DNA from: Herbidospora daliensis
Lineage (GTDB): Bacteria; Actinomycetota; Actinomycetes; Streptosporangiales; Streptosporangiaceae
Assembly (NCBI RefSeq): GCF_001570585.1
Contig: NZ_BBXF01000003.1
Location: 531,353-595,352 of the forward strand
Length of the DNA stretch: 64,000 bases
Direction: 5' to 3'
How positions within the stretch are numbered: position 1 is the first letter of the stretch; every line of letters begins with the position of its first letter. Below, in pieces: positions 34,802 through 43,389 of the stretch. The notes below the pieces were generated by a model. It was not told the DNA's origin, did not search any database, and saw only the letters and a program-made list of their open reading frames with translations. The translations under genes were made by a program, and so were the position numbers.

Positions 34802-37800
34802 GCGGAGGTTCCCTTCAGTTCTGCGAGACCGACCAGATCGTCGGGTTCGGCGTCAGGGGTGTCCCGGTCGAAGTTCCGGAGCGCCCGGTGCCTGAGAGCG
34901 ATCACGATCGTCACGGCCATGGCGAGGCCGCAGATCAGGTAGAGCAGGCCGATGCCGCGCCCCTCGCCGACGCCGATGACGGCGCCGACCGTCGAGGCCA
35001 GCGCGCCGTCCTCGCGCAGCAGCGGGACGAACACCAGCCCGGCCAGCCAGGCCTGCACGGCCAGGCCGATGGGCTGCGTCGACATGGCGAGCATCTGGTT
35101 GATGGCGATCACGCGGGCGTGGTAGCGCTGCGGCACCTTCGAGTGGATGATCGTGATCCAGATGCCGTCGCTGATCGTCATGAACAGCGCCATGCCGGCC
35201 GCCCCCACCGCGACCAGCGGCAACCACGGCCGCAGGCCCATCGAGAAGGCGAACAGCGCCACGACGGCCACGGCCGAGAGCATGCCGAACATCCGGCGGC
35301 GGCGCGGGCCGCCCCAGATCGAGATCACGAACCCGCCCGCCACCGCGCCGGCGGCGGCGACCAGGGCCACGGTCCCGGTGTCGCCCAGGTCGCCCATCGA
35401 GAGCACCAGCGGCGAGATCATCGTGAACGCGGTGAACAGGAAGAAGTTGACGGCGAACATGGTGATCGCCATCGCCCGCAGGCCCGGCCGCCGCCACAGG
35501 TAGCGGAAGCCGTTGCGGATCTCCGCGCCGACCGTCTCGCGCCGCGTCCAGGCCATGGCCTTGGGGAACGGCGTGAGCAGGGTGACGGCGACGGCGAACA
35601 GGTAGCAGACGACGTTGGCGATCAGGATGCCGTCGAGCCCGATCGCGGCCAGCACCCCGACCGCGAACAGCGGGACCATCAGGCGGCCGATCGCGTTGCC
35701 CAGCTGGAGCACGCCGCCGGCGTGACCCAGATAGTGCTTCGGAGCCAGTTGCGGTACGGCCGACGCCCAGGCCAGGCGTTGCACCGTCAGCGCCACGCTC
35801 AGCAGGACGAGGATTCCGTACAGGGCGGGCATCGGGAGGGTGTCGGTGAGCAGCAGCCCCAGCATGAGCGCCTGCAGCCCGAGGCAGGCGCCGTCGCCGA
35901 TGAGCATCGCCTTGCGGCGGTCGCTCCGGTCGACCAGCGCGCCGACCAGCGGCGACAGCAGCAGGCCGGGCACCAGCGCGATGATGGCGAACAGGCTGAA
36001 CTGCAGCAGCGAGCCGGTCTTCAGGTAGGCCCAGATCGGCACCGCGAACTCGGTCATCGCCGTGCCGACCATCGACACCGTCTGGCCGACGGCCACCCGC
36101 AGGAACCGGCCGAGCGTCGCCTCGGCCGCCGGCTTCTCCCGGGAGACCGCCTCCTTGCGCCACGTCTCGGCGGCGTGCGGGCCGTCGAGGTCGGTGTGGA
36201 CGGTGGTGATGATCCTCGCCAGCTCCTCGGCCCGGTAGCGAAGGAAGTAGTGGCCCGCCTCGTCGATCACCACGAGCGCCGTCGTCCTGGCGGTGACGTG
36301 CCAGTCGCGGTAGCGCTCCTCGTAGAAGTCGGTGATCGGGTCGCGGCTGCCGACGATCGAGATGACCGGGGCGGTCAGCGGGGTCGCGCCCTCGTCGATC
36401 AGCTTGGTGAAGTAGGCCTCGCCCGCCTTGGCGTCCGAGCGCATGGTCGTGACGATGCGCTCGACCTCCTCGGCGCCCAGGCCGTCGAGGTCGGCGCCGA
36501 TGGCGCGCAGCCAGTTGGCCTCGGAGTTGTTGTTCCGCAGCCGCCGGTTGTTGAAGTAGTGCTTGTTCAGCAGGCCGCTCAGGCCCTTGGTCGGGACGGC
36601 GAACGGGAAGCTGCCGGCGATGTAGACGGCGTCGACCTCCCGGCCGGCCTCCTCGACGCGGCGGGCGATCTCGGTCGTGAGGGCGCTGCCGACGCAGTGG
36701 CCGTACAGCACCAGCGGGCCCTTGACCTTGGCCAGGATCTCCTCGCAGATCTTCGCGGCGGCCTCGTCGAAGGGCAGGACCTCCTCCTCGACGCCCAGCT
36801 CGTGGCCGGGCAGGGCGACCGCCTGGAGCGCGACGCCCTTCGGCAGCGCGTCGGCCAGCGCCTGGTAGACGACCGCGCTGCCGCCGCCGTAGGGCACGCA
36901 GACCAGGGTCATCGTGGGGGCCGCGATCGGCTTGGTGAGCCGGACCAGCAGGCCCTGCTCCTCCTCGGCCGGCCCGTCGACCAGCGCGGCGAGGGCCGCG
37001 ACGGTCCGGTTGGCCAGTGCGTCGACGACGCTGACCGGCCGGTCGGGCATCGTCTGGCGGAGCTTGGCGATCATGCGGATGAGCAGCAGCGAGTGGCCGC
37101 CCAGCGCCATGAAGTCGTCGTCGGCGCCGACGCTCTCGACGTTGAGGACCTCTTTCCAGACGCCCGCGATCAGGAGCTCGGTCTCGGTGCTGGGCTCGCG
37201 TCCCGCCGAGGCGGTGACCTGCGGGGCGGGCAGCGCCTTGCGGTCGACCTTGCCGTTCGCGTTCAGCGGCATGCGGTCGAGCTCGGTGAAGACCACCGGG
37301 ACCATGTACTCGGGGAGGCGGAGCGCGCAGTGCTCCTCCAGGCCCCGCACCGGTTCCGCGACCGGCACGTAGTAGGCCACCAGCCGTTCCTCGTGCACCG
37401 CCGCCACCGCGTCCCGCACGCCCGGATGGTCGAGCAGCGCGGCCCTGACCTCGTCCAGTTCGATGCGGTAGCCGCGGATCTTCACCTGGTCGTCGAACCG
37501 GCCGAGGAACGCGACGTTCCCGTCGGGCAGCCAGAGGACCCGGTCGCCCGTCTTGTAGACGCGTTCACCCTCGAACTCCACGAACCGTTCGGCGGTCAGG
37601 TCCGGTCGGTTCATGTAGCCGCGGGTGACGCCGACGCCGCCGACGTACAACTCGCCGGGGACGCCCGCGGGGAGCAGGCGGCGGTGCGGGTCGAGAACGA
37701 ACATGCGCATGTTGGGCAGTGGCGCCCCGATGGGGACGACCTCGTGGTGCTGCCGGTGGGTGACCGGGTAGACGCACGTGCCGACGGTGGCCTCGGTGGG

Positions 37801-40167
37801 GCCGTACTCGTTGATCAGCCGTCCGGGGCCGAGGATCTCGAGCCAGCGGTCGGCGAGCGAACCGGGGAGGGCCTCCCCGGCCACGACGATCACCCCGGCC
37901 AGCGCGGCGGCGCGGGCGTCGTCGAGCTGGTGGCCCAGCACCTCCAGATGCCCGGGGGTGAGCTTGATGAAGCTGAAGTCTCCGCCGCTGAGCAGCTCGC
38001 CGAGCTCGCCCATGTCGAAGTCCTGGTCGAGGACGGTGACCGCCTGGCCCACCACGAGCGGCGCCCACAGGTTGGGCACGACCAGGTCGAAGGCGACCGA
38101 CCCGAGCAGCGGCGCGCCGCCCTCACCCCGCGAGGCGAGCTCCTCGACGGCCCACCACACGTGGTTGACCAGCCCCCGGTGGGTGACCTGGACGCCCTTC
38201 GGCTTCCCGGTCGAGCCCGAGGTGAAGATCAGGTATGCCAGCCGGTCGAGGTCGGGCTCGACGTCGACGGGGGTGGTGTCGCCGTCGATCGAGGCGACCT
38301 CGACGACCGTGGGGCCGTCGAACCGGGACAGGTACTTGCGCTCGGTCAGCACCAGCGGCGTGGCCGCCGTCTCCAGCATGTCGGCGATGCGCTGCGGCGG
38401 GAACGCCGGGTCCATCGGCACGTACGCCGCCCCGGCCAGCCAGACGCCCAGCAACGACGCGATCAGGTCGGGTGACCGGTCGAGCAGCACCCCCACCGTG
38501 GTCTCCGGCGTGACGCCCTCGGCCAGCAGCCGCCGGGCGATCTGGTGGGCGCGGGCGTGCAGGTCGGCGTAGGAGACGTCCCGGCCGGCGTACCGGACCG
38601 CGGTCGCCGTCGAGTCCCGGTGCTGCGCGAGCAACAAAGGGAGCGCTCTCTCGGGGTACGGACGCGCCGAGTCGTTCCACGTCCCGAAGATCGTGTCCCG
38701 TTCCTCGGGAGTCACCAGGTCGAGCTCGGCCAGCGTGGCCGACGGGTTCGCCGCGATCTGGGCGGCGAGGTGGTGGTAGTGGCCGACCATGCGCTCGACG
38801 ACGTCGTCGTCGAGCAGGTCGCGCCGGTAGGTGAAGTCGAGCCCCGTGACGTCGCCGTCGAGGTGGACGAGCAGCGACAACTCGTAGCCCTGGTGGTCGA
38901 CCTCGTGGTCCCAGATCGAGGCGGTCAGGCCGGGCCAGTCGCCGCGCTGGTCGCGGAAGCCGCGTAAGGAGAAGCTCACCGGCAGCGTCAGGCCGACCGC
39001 GTCGGCCAGCACCGACAGCGGCAGCTGGTTGCTCAGCGCGCCGCCGACCGCCGCCCGGATCCGCGCGGCCACCTCCGGGAAGGAAGGATCGCCGGACAGG
39101 TCGCCGTGGATCGGCACCGCGTTCACGAAACACCCGACGACGCCCTCCAGCTCCCGCCGCCGGCGCCCGCCGTTGGTCGTCGCCACGGTGACGCCCTCGG
39201 CGCCGGTGTAGCGGGCCAGCAACATCGAGAACACCGCCAGCAGCGCGGTGAACGGCGTCGTGCCCGGCCCGCCGGCGGCCTGCAGCGCGGCGAGGGTGCC
39301 CGGGGCGAGCAGGCTCCAGTTCGTGCTGGTACGCCGCCCGCCGGGAACCGGCCGCTCCCGCCGCACCGGCAGCTCCACCGAGGGCGCGCCGTCGAGCGCC
39401 GCCCGCCAGTAATCGGTCCGCCGGGCGACCGTCTCTCCGGTCAGCTCGGCCCGCGACCAGGCGGCGTAGTCGGCGTACTGAACGGGCAACTCGGCGAGAG
39501 TCCCCGGTTCCCCGTTGAGGGCCTCGCGGTAGAGGGTCGCGAGCTCGTCGGCGAGGACGCCCATCGACCAGCCGTCGGCGGCGATGTGGTGGCACACGAC
39601 CACCAGGGCGTGCGACCGCTCGGCCAGCCGGATGAGGGTGGCCGCCACGACCGGCCCGGTCCGCAGGTCGAAGCGCCGGACCACCGCCTCGGCGGTGATC
39701 TCCTGGGCCAGATCGGGCGCGCCGTGGAACTCCAGCGGCATCGGGAACGGGTCGAGCACGGTCTGAAGCGGTTCGTCGCCGGTTTGGGCCGAGACGTCCG
39801 CAGCGGGGAAACCTGCCGTCTGGGCGGCCTGGTCGTCGGGAGTCGCGTAAACGGTACGCAGGCTCTCGTGTCGGACGATCAGGGCGTCGAGGGCGGCGGT
39901 CAGCGCCGGGACGTCGAGCGGGCCGTCGAGTCGCAGGCCCAGGGTGGCGTTGGGGGCCGGGGTCACGCCGTCGAGTTGCGCGCCGAGCCACATCTGGCGC
40001 TGCTCGAAGGAGCAGGCGAGGGGGCCCTGGTCGCGCGGCACGACGGGGATGGGGGATTTCGGGCGCGCGGTGAGCAGGCGGGCGAGAGCCGCCTGGCGCG
40101 CGGGGGAGAGCCCGCCGAGGGAGCTACGGGGCGCGGACTCGGGTGTGGATGTGGACGTCACTGCCAC
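34798..40167 (-). CDS. Single-module NRPS (C-A-T-TE) fused to an MFS exporter
   Basis: 1789 residues. Condensation domain about 40-465 (HHIAADG at 193-199). Adenylation domain about 500-985 (A3 core LIFTSGSTGKPKG; NGKVDR near its end). Carrier with LGGHSL, Ser 1026. Thioesterase about 1085-1325 with G-H-C1158-V-G, a Cys rather than Ser nucleophile, and H1306. A full MFS_3/EntS-like transporter covers about 1350-1770 (ALVDRSDRRKAML loop). By motif alignment the specificity residues read D-L-P-K-V-A-E-V-G-K, nearest to Asn/Asp codes (DLTK...). GTG 40167 has AAAGG upstream; a TTG 27 bases earlier is less likely. First gene of the seven-gene operon, behind a CebR box. Confidence 0.93.
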   Translation of the reverse strand: MAVTSTSTPESAPRSSLGGLSPARQAALARLLTARPKSPIPVVPRDQGPLACSFEQRQMWLGAQLDGVTPAPNATLGLRLDGPLDVPALTAALDALIVRHESLRTVYATPDDQAAQTAGFPAADVSAQTGDEPLQTVLDPFPMPLEFHGAPDLAQEITAEAVVRRFDLRTGPVVAATLIRLAERSHALVVVCHHIAADGWSMGVLADELATLYREALNGEPGTLAELPVQYADYAAWSRAELTGETVARRTDYWRAALDGAPSVELPVRRERPVPGGRRTSTNWSLLAPGTLAALQAAGGPGTTPFTALLAVFSMLLARYTGAEGVTVATTNGGRRRRELEGVVGCFVNAVPIHGDLSGDPSFPEVAARIRAAVGGALSNQLPLSVLADAVGLTLPVSFSLRGFRDQRGDWPGLTASIWDHEVDHQGYELSLLVHLDGDVTGLDFTYRRDLLDDDVVERMVGHYHHLAAQIAANPSATLAELDLVTPEERDTIFGTWNDSARPYPERALPLLLAQHRDSTATAVRYAGRDVSYADLHARAHQIARRLLAEGVTPETTVGVLLDRSPDLIASLLGVWLAGAAYVPMDPAFPPQRIADMLETAATPLVLTERKYLSRFDGPTVVEVASIDGDTTPVDVEPDLDRLAYLIFTSGSTGKPKGVQVTHRGLVNHVWWAVEELASRGEGGAPLLGSVAFDLVVPNLWAPLVVGQAVTVLDQDFDMGELGELLSGGDFSFIKLTPGHLEVLGHQLDDARAAALAGVIVVAGEALPGSLADRWLEILGPGRLINEYGPTEATVGTCVYPVTHRQHHEVVPIGAPLPNMRMFVLDPHRRLLPAGVPGELYVGGVGVTRGYMNRPDLTAERFVEFEGERVYKTGDRVLWLPDGNVAFLGRFDDQVKIRGYRIELDEVRAALLDHPGVRDAVAAVHEERLVAYYVPVAEPVRGLEEHCALRLPEYMVPVVFTELDRMPLNANGKVDRKALPAPQVTASAGREPSTETELLIAGVWKEVLNVESVGADDDFMALGGHSLLLIRMIAKLRQTMPDRPVSVVDALANRTVAALAALVDGPAEEEQGLLVRLTKPIAAPTMTLVCVPYGGGSAVVYQALADALPKGVALQAVALPGHELGVEEEVLPFDEAAAKICEEILAKVKGPLVLYGHCVGSALTTEIARRVEEAGREVDAVYIAGSFPFAVPTKGLSGLLNKHYFNNRRLRNNNSEANWLRAIGADLDGLGAEEVERIVTTMRSDAKAGEAYFTKLIDEGATPLTAPVISIVGSRDPITDFYEERYRDWHVTARTTALVVIDEAGHYFLRYRAEELARIITTVHTDLDGPHAAETWRKEAVSREKPAAEATLGRFLRVAVGQTVSMVGTAMTEFAVPIWAYLKTGSLLQFSLFAIIALVPGLLLSPLVGALVDRSDRRKAMLIGDGACLGLQALMLGLLLTDTLPMPALYGILVLLSVALTVQRLAWASAVPQLAPKHYLGHAGGVLQLGNAIGRLMVPLFAVGVLAAIGLDGILIANVVCYLFAVAVTLLTPFPKAMAWTRRETVGAEIRNGFRYLWRRPGLRAMAITMFAVNFFLFTAFTMISPLVLSMGDLGDTGTVALVAAAGAVAGGFVISIWGGPRRRRMFGMLSAVAVVALFAFSMGLRPWLPLVAVGAAGMALFMTISDGIWITIIHSKVPQRYHARVIAINQMLAMSTQPIGLAVQAWLAGLVFVPLLREDGALASTVGAVIGVGEGRGIGLLYLICGLAMAVTIVIALRHRALRNFDRDTPDAEPDDLVGLAELKGTSA

Positions 40168-40279
40168 GGAGTGGCCTTTCTTTGAACGGTCCAAGGCAAC
40201 CCGAAAAAGGCCGGCGCGATAAGCGCCATCCTAATGTTGCGCTGAGTTGCAGAAAGTTGCGGAACCCGATTAACCGTCA

Positions 40280-40293
40280 TGGGAGCGCTCCCA
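40280..40293. promoter_or_regulatory. CebR box 2 at the NRPS operon promoter
   Basis: A perfect TGGGAGCGCTCCCA 113 bp upstream of the NRPS GTG. It lies just downstream of a candidate -10, in the position expected for a repressor roadblock. It is identical to the boxes upstream of cebE and the epimerase gene. Confidence 0.9.
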
Positions 40294-40308
40294 CTGCACC
40301 CCCACAAG

Positions 40309-40338
40309 AGATTAATGGAACCTATTCGTCACGCGCAA
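40309..40338 (-). promoter_or_regulatory. Candidate promoter of the NRPS operon
   Basis: On the minus strand, TTGCGC (40333-40338) and TAATCT (40309-40314) lie 18 bases apart. CebR box 2 starts 15 bases after the -10. The -35 falls inside the 40330-40347 palindrome. Confidence 0.4.
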
Positions 40339-40347
40339 GTGCGCGTG
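40330..40347. promoter_or_regulatory. 18-bp palindrome overlapping the NRPS promoter -35
   Basis: CACGCGCA-AG-TGCGCGTG, perfect 8-bp arms. It sits 37 bp from the CebR box within the 546-bp divergent intergenic region. It is a candidate site for a second regulator, unidentified. Confidence 0.45.
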
Positions 40348-40433
40348 CCGCGCCGTCGGGGAATGTCGGCTTACCCGCGAAATACCGATGAGTAAGCGAG
40401 CAGCCCTCCTTCACTCTGCTGTTGTGCAGGTCA

Positions 40434-40600
40434 GGCATCCGGGAGCAGGATAGTATAGAACTTAAAAAAAGTCACGACCATGAGTCTGCCCCACATTCCC
40501 GGAGCGCCGGAAGCGGCCGTTCCATTATGCGGGATCACCGTTGACAGGAACATGTCGCTACTGCTTCTTTGGTTGCATTCAGGGCGGGCATCCGGGAACA
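40434..40600. repeat. Direct repeat pair in the divergent NRPS/glycosyltransferase intergenic region
   Basis: GGCATCCGGGAGCA (40434-40447) and GGCATCCGGGAACA (40587-40600) match at 13 of 14 positions, 153 bp apart. The region 40168-40713 has no convincing gene. It is clearly more AT-rich than its surroundings (a run of seven A at about 40464), and holds a TTGACA at 40541 that could drive the plus-strand genes. A 19-codon ORF from 40667 overlapping the glycosyltransferase start is too weak to call. Confidence 0.4.
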
Positions 40601-40713
40601 AGAGAGCGCTTTCTCGTCGGAGTATCACCCACCGGCCGCCATCGATGCAAGGGAACAGAAACTTTCATGCGCAACTCACTGTCAGCCGAAATTCCGGGCG
40701 CCGGGCGGGTGGC

Positions 40714-41934
40714 GTGCCGAGGATAATCGCCGTCACCCATGGCACCGACGGCGACGTGATGCCCTTCGTCCGGCTCGGGTCGGAACTGCGCCGCCAGGGC
40801 CACGACGTGACCCTGATCACCCACGAGCACTACCGGGCGGCGGCGGCCGGGCTCGACTTCGCCGCGATCGACACCGCCGAGCAGTTCGCCCGCCACCAGG
40901 CCGACACCACCCAGCTCATGGACACCCGGAGCGGGCTCGGCTGGCTCGCCTTCTACGAGCGCAACGGCCTGTTCGAGCAGCTCGCCTTCGAGGTCAAGGC
41001 CATCGCCGAGCGCCACGAGCCGGGCCGTACGGTCCTCGTCGGCCGGCACACCTCGGCGTTGTCGGTCAGGTTCGCCGCCGAACTGCTCGGCTGCCCGGTC
41101 GCCTGGGTCGCCGTCTCCCCGATCCAGGTCATGGGCGCCCGCCTGGCCGCCCACATGTACGCGACCGAACTCGCCGGCGGCTTCCAGGCCGTGCGCGACG
41201 ACCTCGGCCTGCCGCCCGTCGCCGACTGGCACGCCTGGTTCGCCGGCGCCACCATGGACATCGGATTGTGGCCCCGCTGGTTCGACCAGGCGGGCGCGAA
41301 ATCGCCGGCGCGATTCGAACTCGCCGGATTCGCGGTGCCCGACGCCGCGTCCCGGGAAACGTTCTCTCCGGACGTCGTCGCCGACCGTCCCGTGCTCGTC
41401 TCGGGCGGCACCGGGCGCATGCTGAACGAGGCGTTCTACGCCTCCGCCCTGAAAGCGGTCGAGGGATTTCCGGCCGTGGTCGTCACGCCCTATCCCGAAT
41501 TGCTGCCCACGCCGCTGCCCGACGGGGTGCGCTGGTTCGAACGGTTGCCGTTCGACCAGGTCGTACCGGAAGTCAGAGCGGTCGTGCACCACGGCGGCAT
41601 CGGCACTTTGACGCGCGCGCTGATGGCCGGCACCCCGCAATTGGTGCTCGCCGACGGCGCCGACCGTCCAGACAACGCCGCCCGGCTGGCGAAACTCGGG
41701 CTGGCACGATGGCTTCCGCCCGGGAAATGGCCCCAGGCGGGGGAACAACTGCGCGACCTGCTCACATCGGGGGAGCGGCCGGCAGCACCGGAGGACCTCG
41801 ACCCGTCGGCGGGCATCACGAGAGCGGCGGCCCTCATTGCCTCGCTCCTCGGCCCGCCGCGCCCGGTTCGTCCCGTCCTCACGGAATCCCAGCGCGAAGC
41901 GCTCCGACGCCACCTCCGAAAAGGATCCCGATGA
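40714..41934 (+). CDS. GT1-like (UGT/Gtf-type) glycosyltransferase
   Basis: 406 residues from GTG 40714, where the GT-B fold begins (PRIIAVTHGTDGDVMPFVRLG). The C-terminal donor domain has the GT1 signature VHHGGIGTLTRALMAGTPQL and DRPDNAARL. These enzymes glycosylate natural products with nucleotide sugars. In-frame codons upstream of 40714 look like non-coding leader; the ribosome-binding site is weak, so the start is approximate. It overlaps the oxygenase gene by four bases (ATGA). It is divergent from the NRPS operon and probably part of the same pathway, tailoring or detoxifying the product inside the cell. Confidence 0.88.
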   Translation: MPRIIAVTHGTDGDVMPFVRLGSELRRQGHDVTLITHEHYRAAAAGLDFAAIDTAEQFARHQADTTQLMDTRSGLGWLAFYERNGLFEQLAFEVKAIAERHEPGRTVLVGRHTSALSVRFAAELLGCPVAWVAVSPIQVMGARLAAHMYATELAGGFQAVRDDLGLPPVADWHAWFAGATMDIGLWPRWFDQAGAKSPARFELAGFAVPDAASRETFSPDVVADRPVLVSGGTGRMLNEAFYASALKAVEGFPAVVVTPYPELLPTPLPDGVRWFERLPFDQVVPEVRAVVHHGGIGTLTRALMAGTPQLVLADGADRPDNAARLAKLGLARWLPPGKWPQAGEQLRDLLTSGERPAAPEDLDPSAGITRAAALIASLLGPPRPVRPVLTESQREALRRHLRKGSR

Positions 41935-42833
41935 GCTGGCAACCCCACGAGTTACACAGCGACGGCAGGCCGCTGGCCGACTTCCTGCGCGACACCCCCG
42001 TCGACGACCTGCTGGTCGACAAGAAGGCCCTGGTCTTCCGCGGCTTCGGGGTGACCGAGGCGACCCTTGACCCGCCGATGGACCTGCTGCTGCCCAACCG
42101 GCTGGCCTACGTCCACGGCAACTCCCCGCGCACCAAGGTCGGCCAGAACGTGTACACCTCGACGGAGTACCCGGCCGAGTACACGATCTCCATGCACAAC
42201 GAGTTGTCCTACGCGGCGTCCTGGCCGTCGCGGCTGATGTTCTTCTGCGCGAAGGCGGCCGAGTCGGGCGGCGCGACCCCCGTCGTCGACGGCGTGACGT
42301 GGCTGGAGTCCCTCGACCCGGCGGTGCGGGAGGCGTTCGCCAAGGGCGTGCGCTATACCCAGAACCTGCACGGCGGGATGGGCCTCGGCAAGAGCTGGCA
42401 GGAGACCTTCGAGACCTCCGACAAGAAGGCCGTCGAGGCGTTCCTCGACGCCTCGGCCGCCGAGTGGACGTGGCGCCCCGACGGCGGGCTGCGGGTGACC
42501 CAGATCCGCCCGGCGACCACCCGCCACCCGGTGACGGGCGCGGAGGTCTGGTTCAACCAGAGCGACCAGTGGCACCCGGCGTCGCTGGGCGACGAGACGG
42601 CGATGATGCTGGCCGAGATCATGCCGCCGGAGGACCTCCCGCAGTCGGTCCAGTACGCCGACGGCACCCCCATCCCCGCCGAGCACGTGATCCAGGTGCG
42701 CGACCGGGGCCTGGAACACGCGGTCGACGTCGACTGGCGAACGGGCGACGTGCTGCTGATCGACAACGTCCTGGTCGGCCACGGCCGCCGCCCGTTCCAC
42801 GGTTCGCGCCGCGTCCTGGTCGCCATGAGCTGA
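41931..42833 (+). CDS. SyrP-like TauD/TfdA-family Fe(II)/2-oxoglutarate oxygenase
   Basis: A 300-residue non-heme iron oxygenase. The metal motif H89-N-E91 sits in TISMHNELSYAASWP, with distal His H284 in LVGHGRRPFHG and a 2-oxoglutarate-binding Arg at about 294. HNE-SY-WP and GGATPVVD blocks are characteristic of SyrP-like proteins; SyrP beta-hydroxylates Asp tethered to an NRPS carrier in syringomycin synthesis. That fits an Asp/Asn-like A domain in the facing NRPS. It is translationally coupled to the GT1 gene and ends in a terminator. Clavaminate-synthase-like chemistry is the alternative. Confidence 0.88.
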   Translation: MSWQPHELHSDGRPLADFLRDTPVDDLLVDKKALVFRGFGVTEATLDPPMDLLLPNRLAYVHGNSPRTKVGQNVYTSTEYPAEYTISMHNELSYAASWPSRLMFFCAKAAESGGATPVVDGVTWLESLDPAVREAFAKGVRYTQNLHGGMGLGKSWQETFETSDKKAVEAFLDASAAEWTWRPDGGLRVTQIRPATTRHPVTGAEVWFNQSDQWHPASLGDETAMMLAEIMPPEDLPQSVQYADGTPIPAEHVIQVRDRGLEHAVDVDWRTGDVLLIDNVLVGHGRRPFHGSRRVLVAMS

Positions 42834-42846
42834 CCCCCACAGAGCA

Positions 42847-42875
42847 GCCGGCCCGGCGGGGAGAGCCGGGCCGGC
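42847..42875 (+). terminator. Terminator after the SyrP-like gene
   Basis: GCCGGCCCGGC pairs with GCCGGGCCGGC around GGGGAGA, 13 bases after the stop. TTCCCC follows. Confidence 0.8.
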
Positions 42876-42951
42876 CTTCCCCTGCCGTCCACAAGTGGCC
42901 TCCAAGGAGGGGTCGGCAGACTCCTGGCAGACATCGTCTTCAGGAGGAATC

Positions 42952-43389
42952 ATGTCGATCGGCAGGCGTCTTCTCGGCTCGGCGGCCGTGGCACTGGGCT
43001 TGTTGGGCGCGGCGGCCCCCGCCCAGGCCACCGAGCTCGACTTCCACACGCTCTACCTGTTCGAGCACGGGGGATACGACGGGCGGGCCACGCCGCTCCA
43101 GACGGTCGAATGGAGCGACGCCGGCCACTTCTGGGTCTTCCGGCCGATCTCCCAGCCGGAACTGCCCCTGTTCAACGACGAGGCCAGTTCGCTGACCAAC
43201 AACGACTGGAACGCCTGGGTCGTCTTCGACGACAAGAACTACCGCGACCGCCGCTACTGCATCAGGCCCGGCGAGTCGGTGCCGAGCCTCGGCGCGCAGC
43301 AGTTCAAGTTCAACGACAAGATCTCCTCGGCCCTGCGGCTGGAGAGCGCGAGCTGCGCGGGCTACCCGGCCTTCTTCACCACGGGCTGA
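42952..43389 (+). CDS. Secreted peptidase-inhibitor I36 / beta-gamma-crystallin-like protein
   Basis: A 145-residue protein from ATG 42952 with AGGAGGA upstream. A signal peptide covers residues 1-26 (MSIGRRLLGSAAVALGLLGA, then APAQA). The mature part has the SMPI/crystallin-like features NDWNAWVVFDDKNYRDRRYC and LGAQQFKFNDKISSALRL, with two Cys near the C-terminus. Related proteins inhibit metallopeptidases or bind calcium. It is a single gene whose stop abuts, without a gap, the stop of the convergent cebR-like gene. Function in the locus is unclear. Confidence 0.82.
   Translation: MSIGRRLLGSAAVALGLLGAAAPAQATELDFHTLYLFEHGGYDGRATPLQTVEWSDAGHFWVFRPISQPELPLFNDEASSLTNNDWNAWVVFDDKNYRDRRYCIRPGESVPSLGAQQFKFNDKISSALRLESASCAGYPAFFTTG

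Noticed and set aside
34888-38475. 1195-codon plus-strand frame opposite the NRPS
   Set aside because: Composition-driven antisense frame; the NRPS domains on the minus strand explain the region fully.
40667-40726. 19-codon ORF overlapping the start of the GT1 glycosyltransferase
   Set aside because: A coupling leader is possible, but the ribosome-binding site is distant and the composition gives no support.
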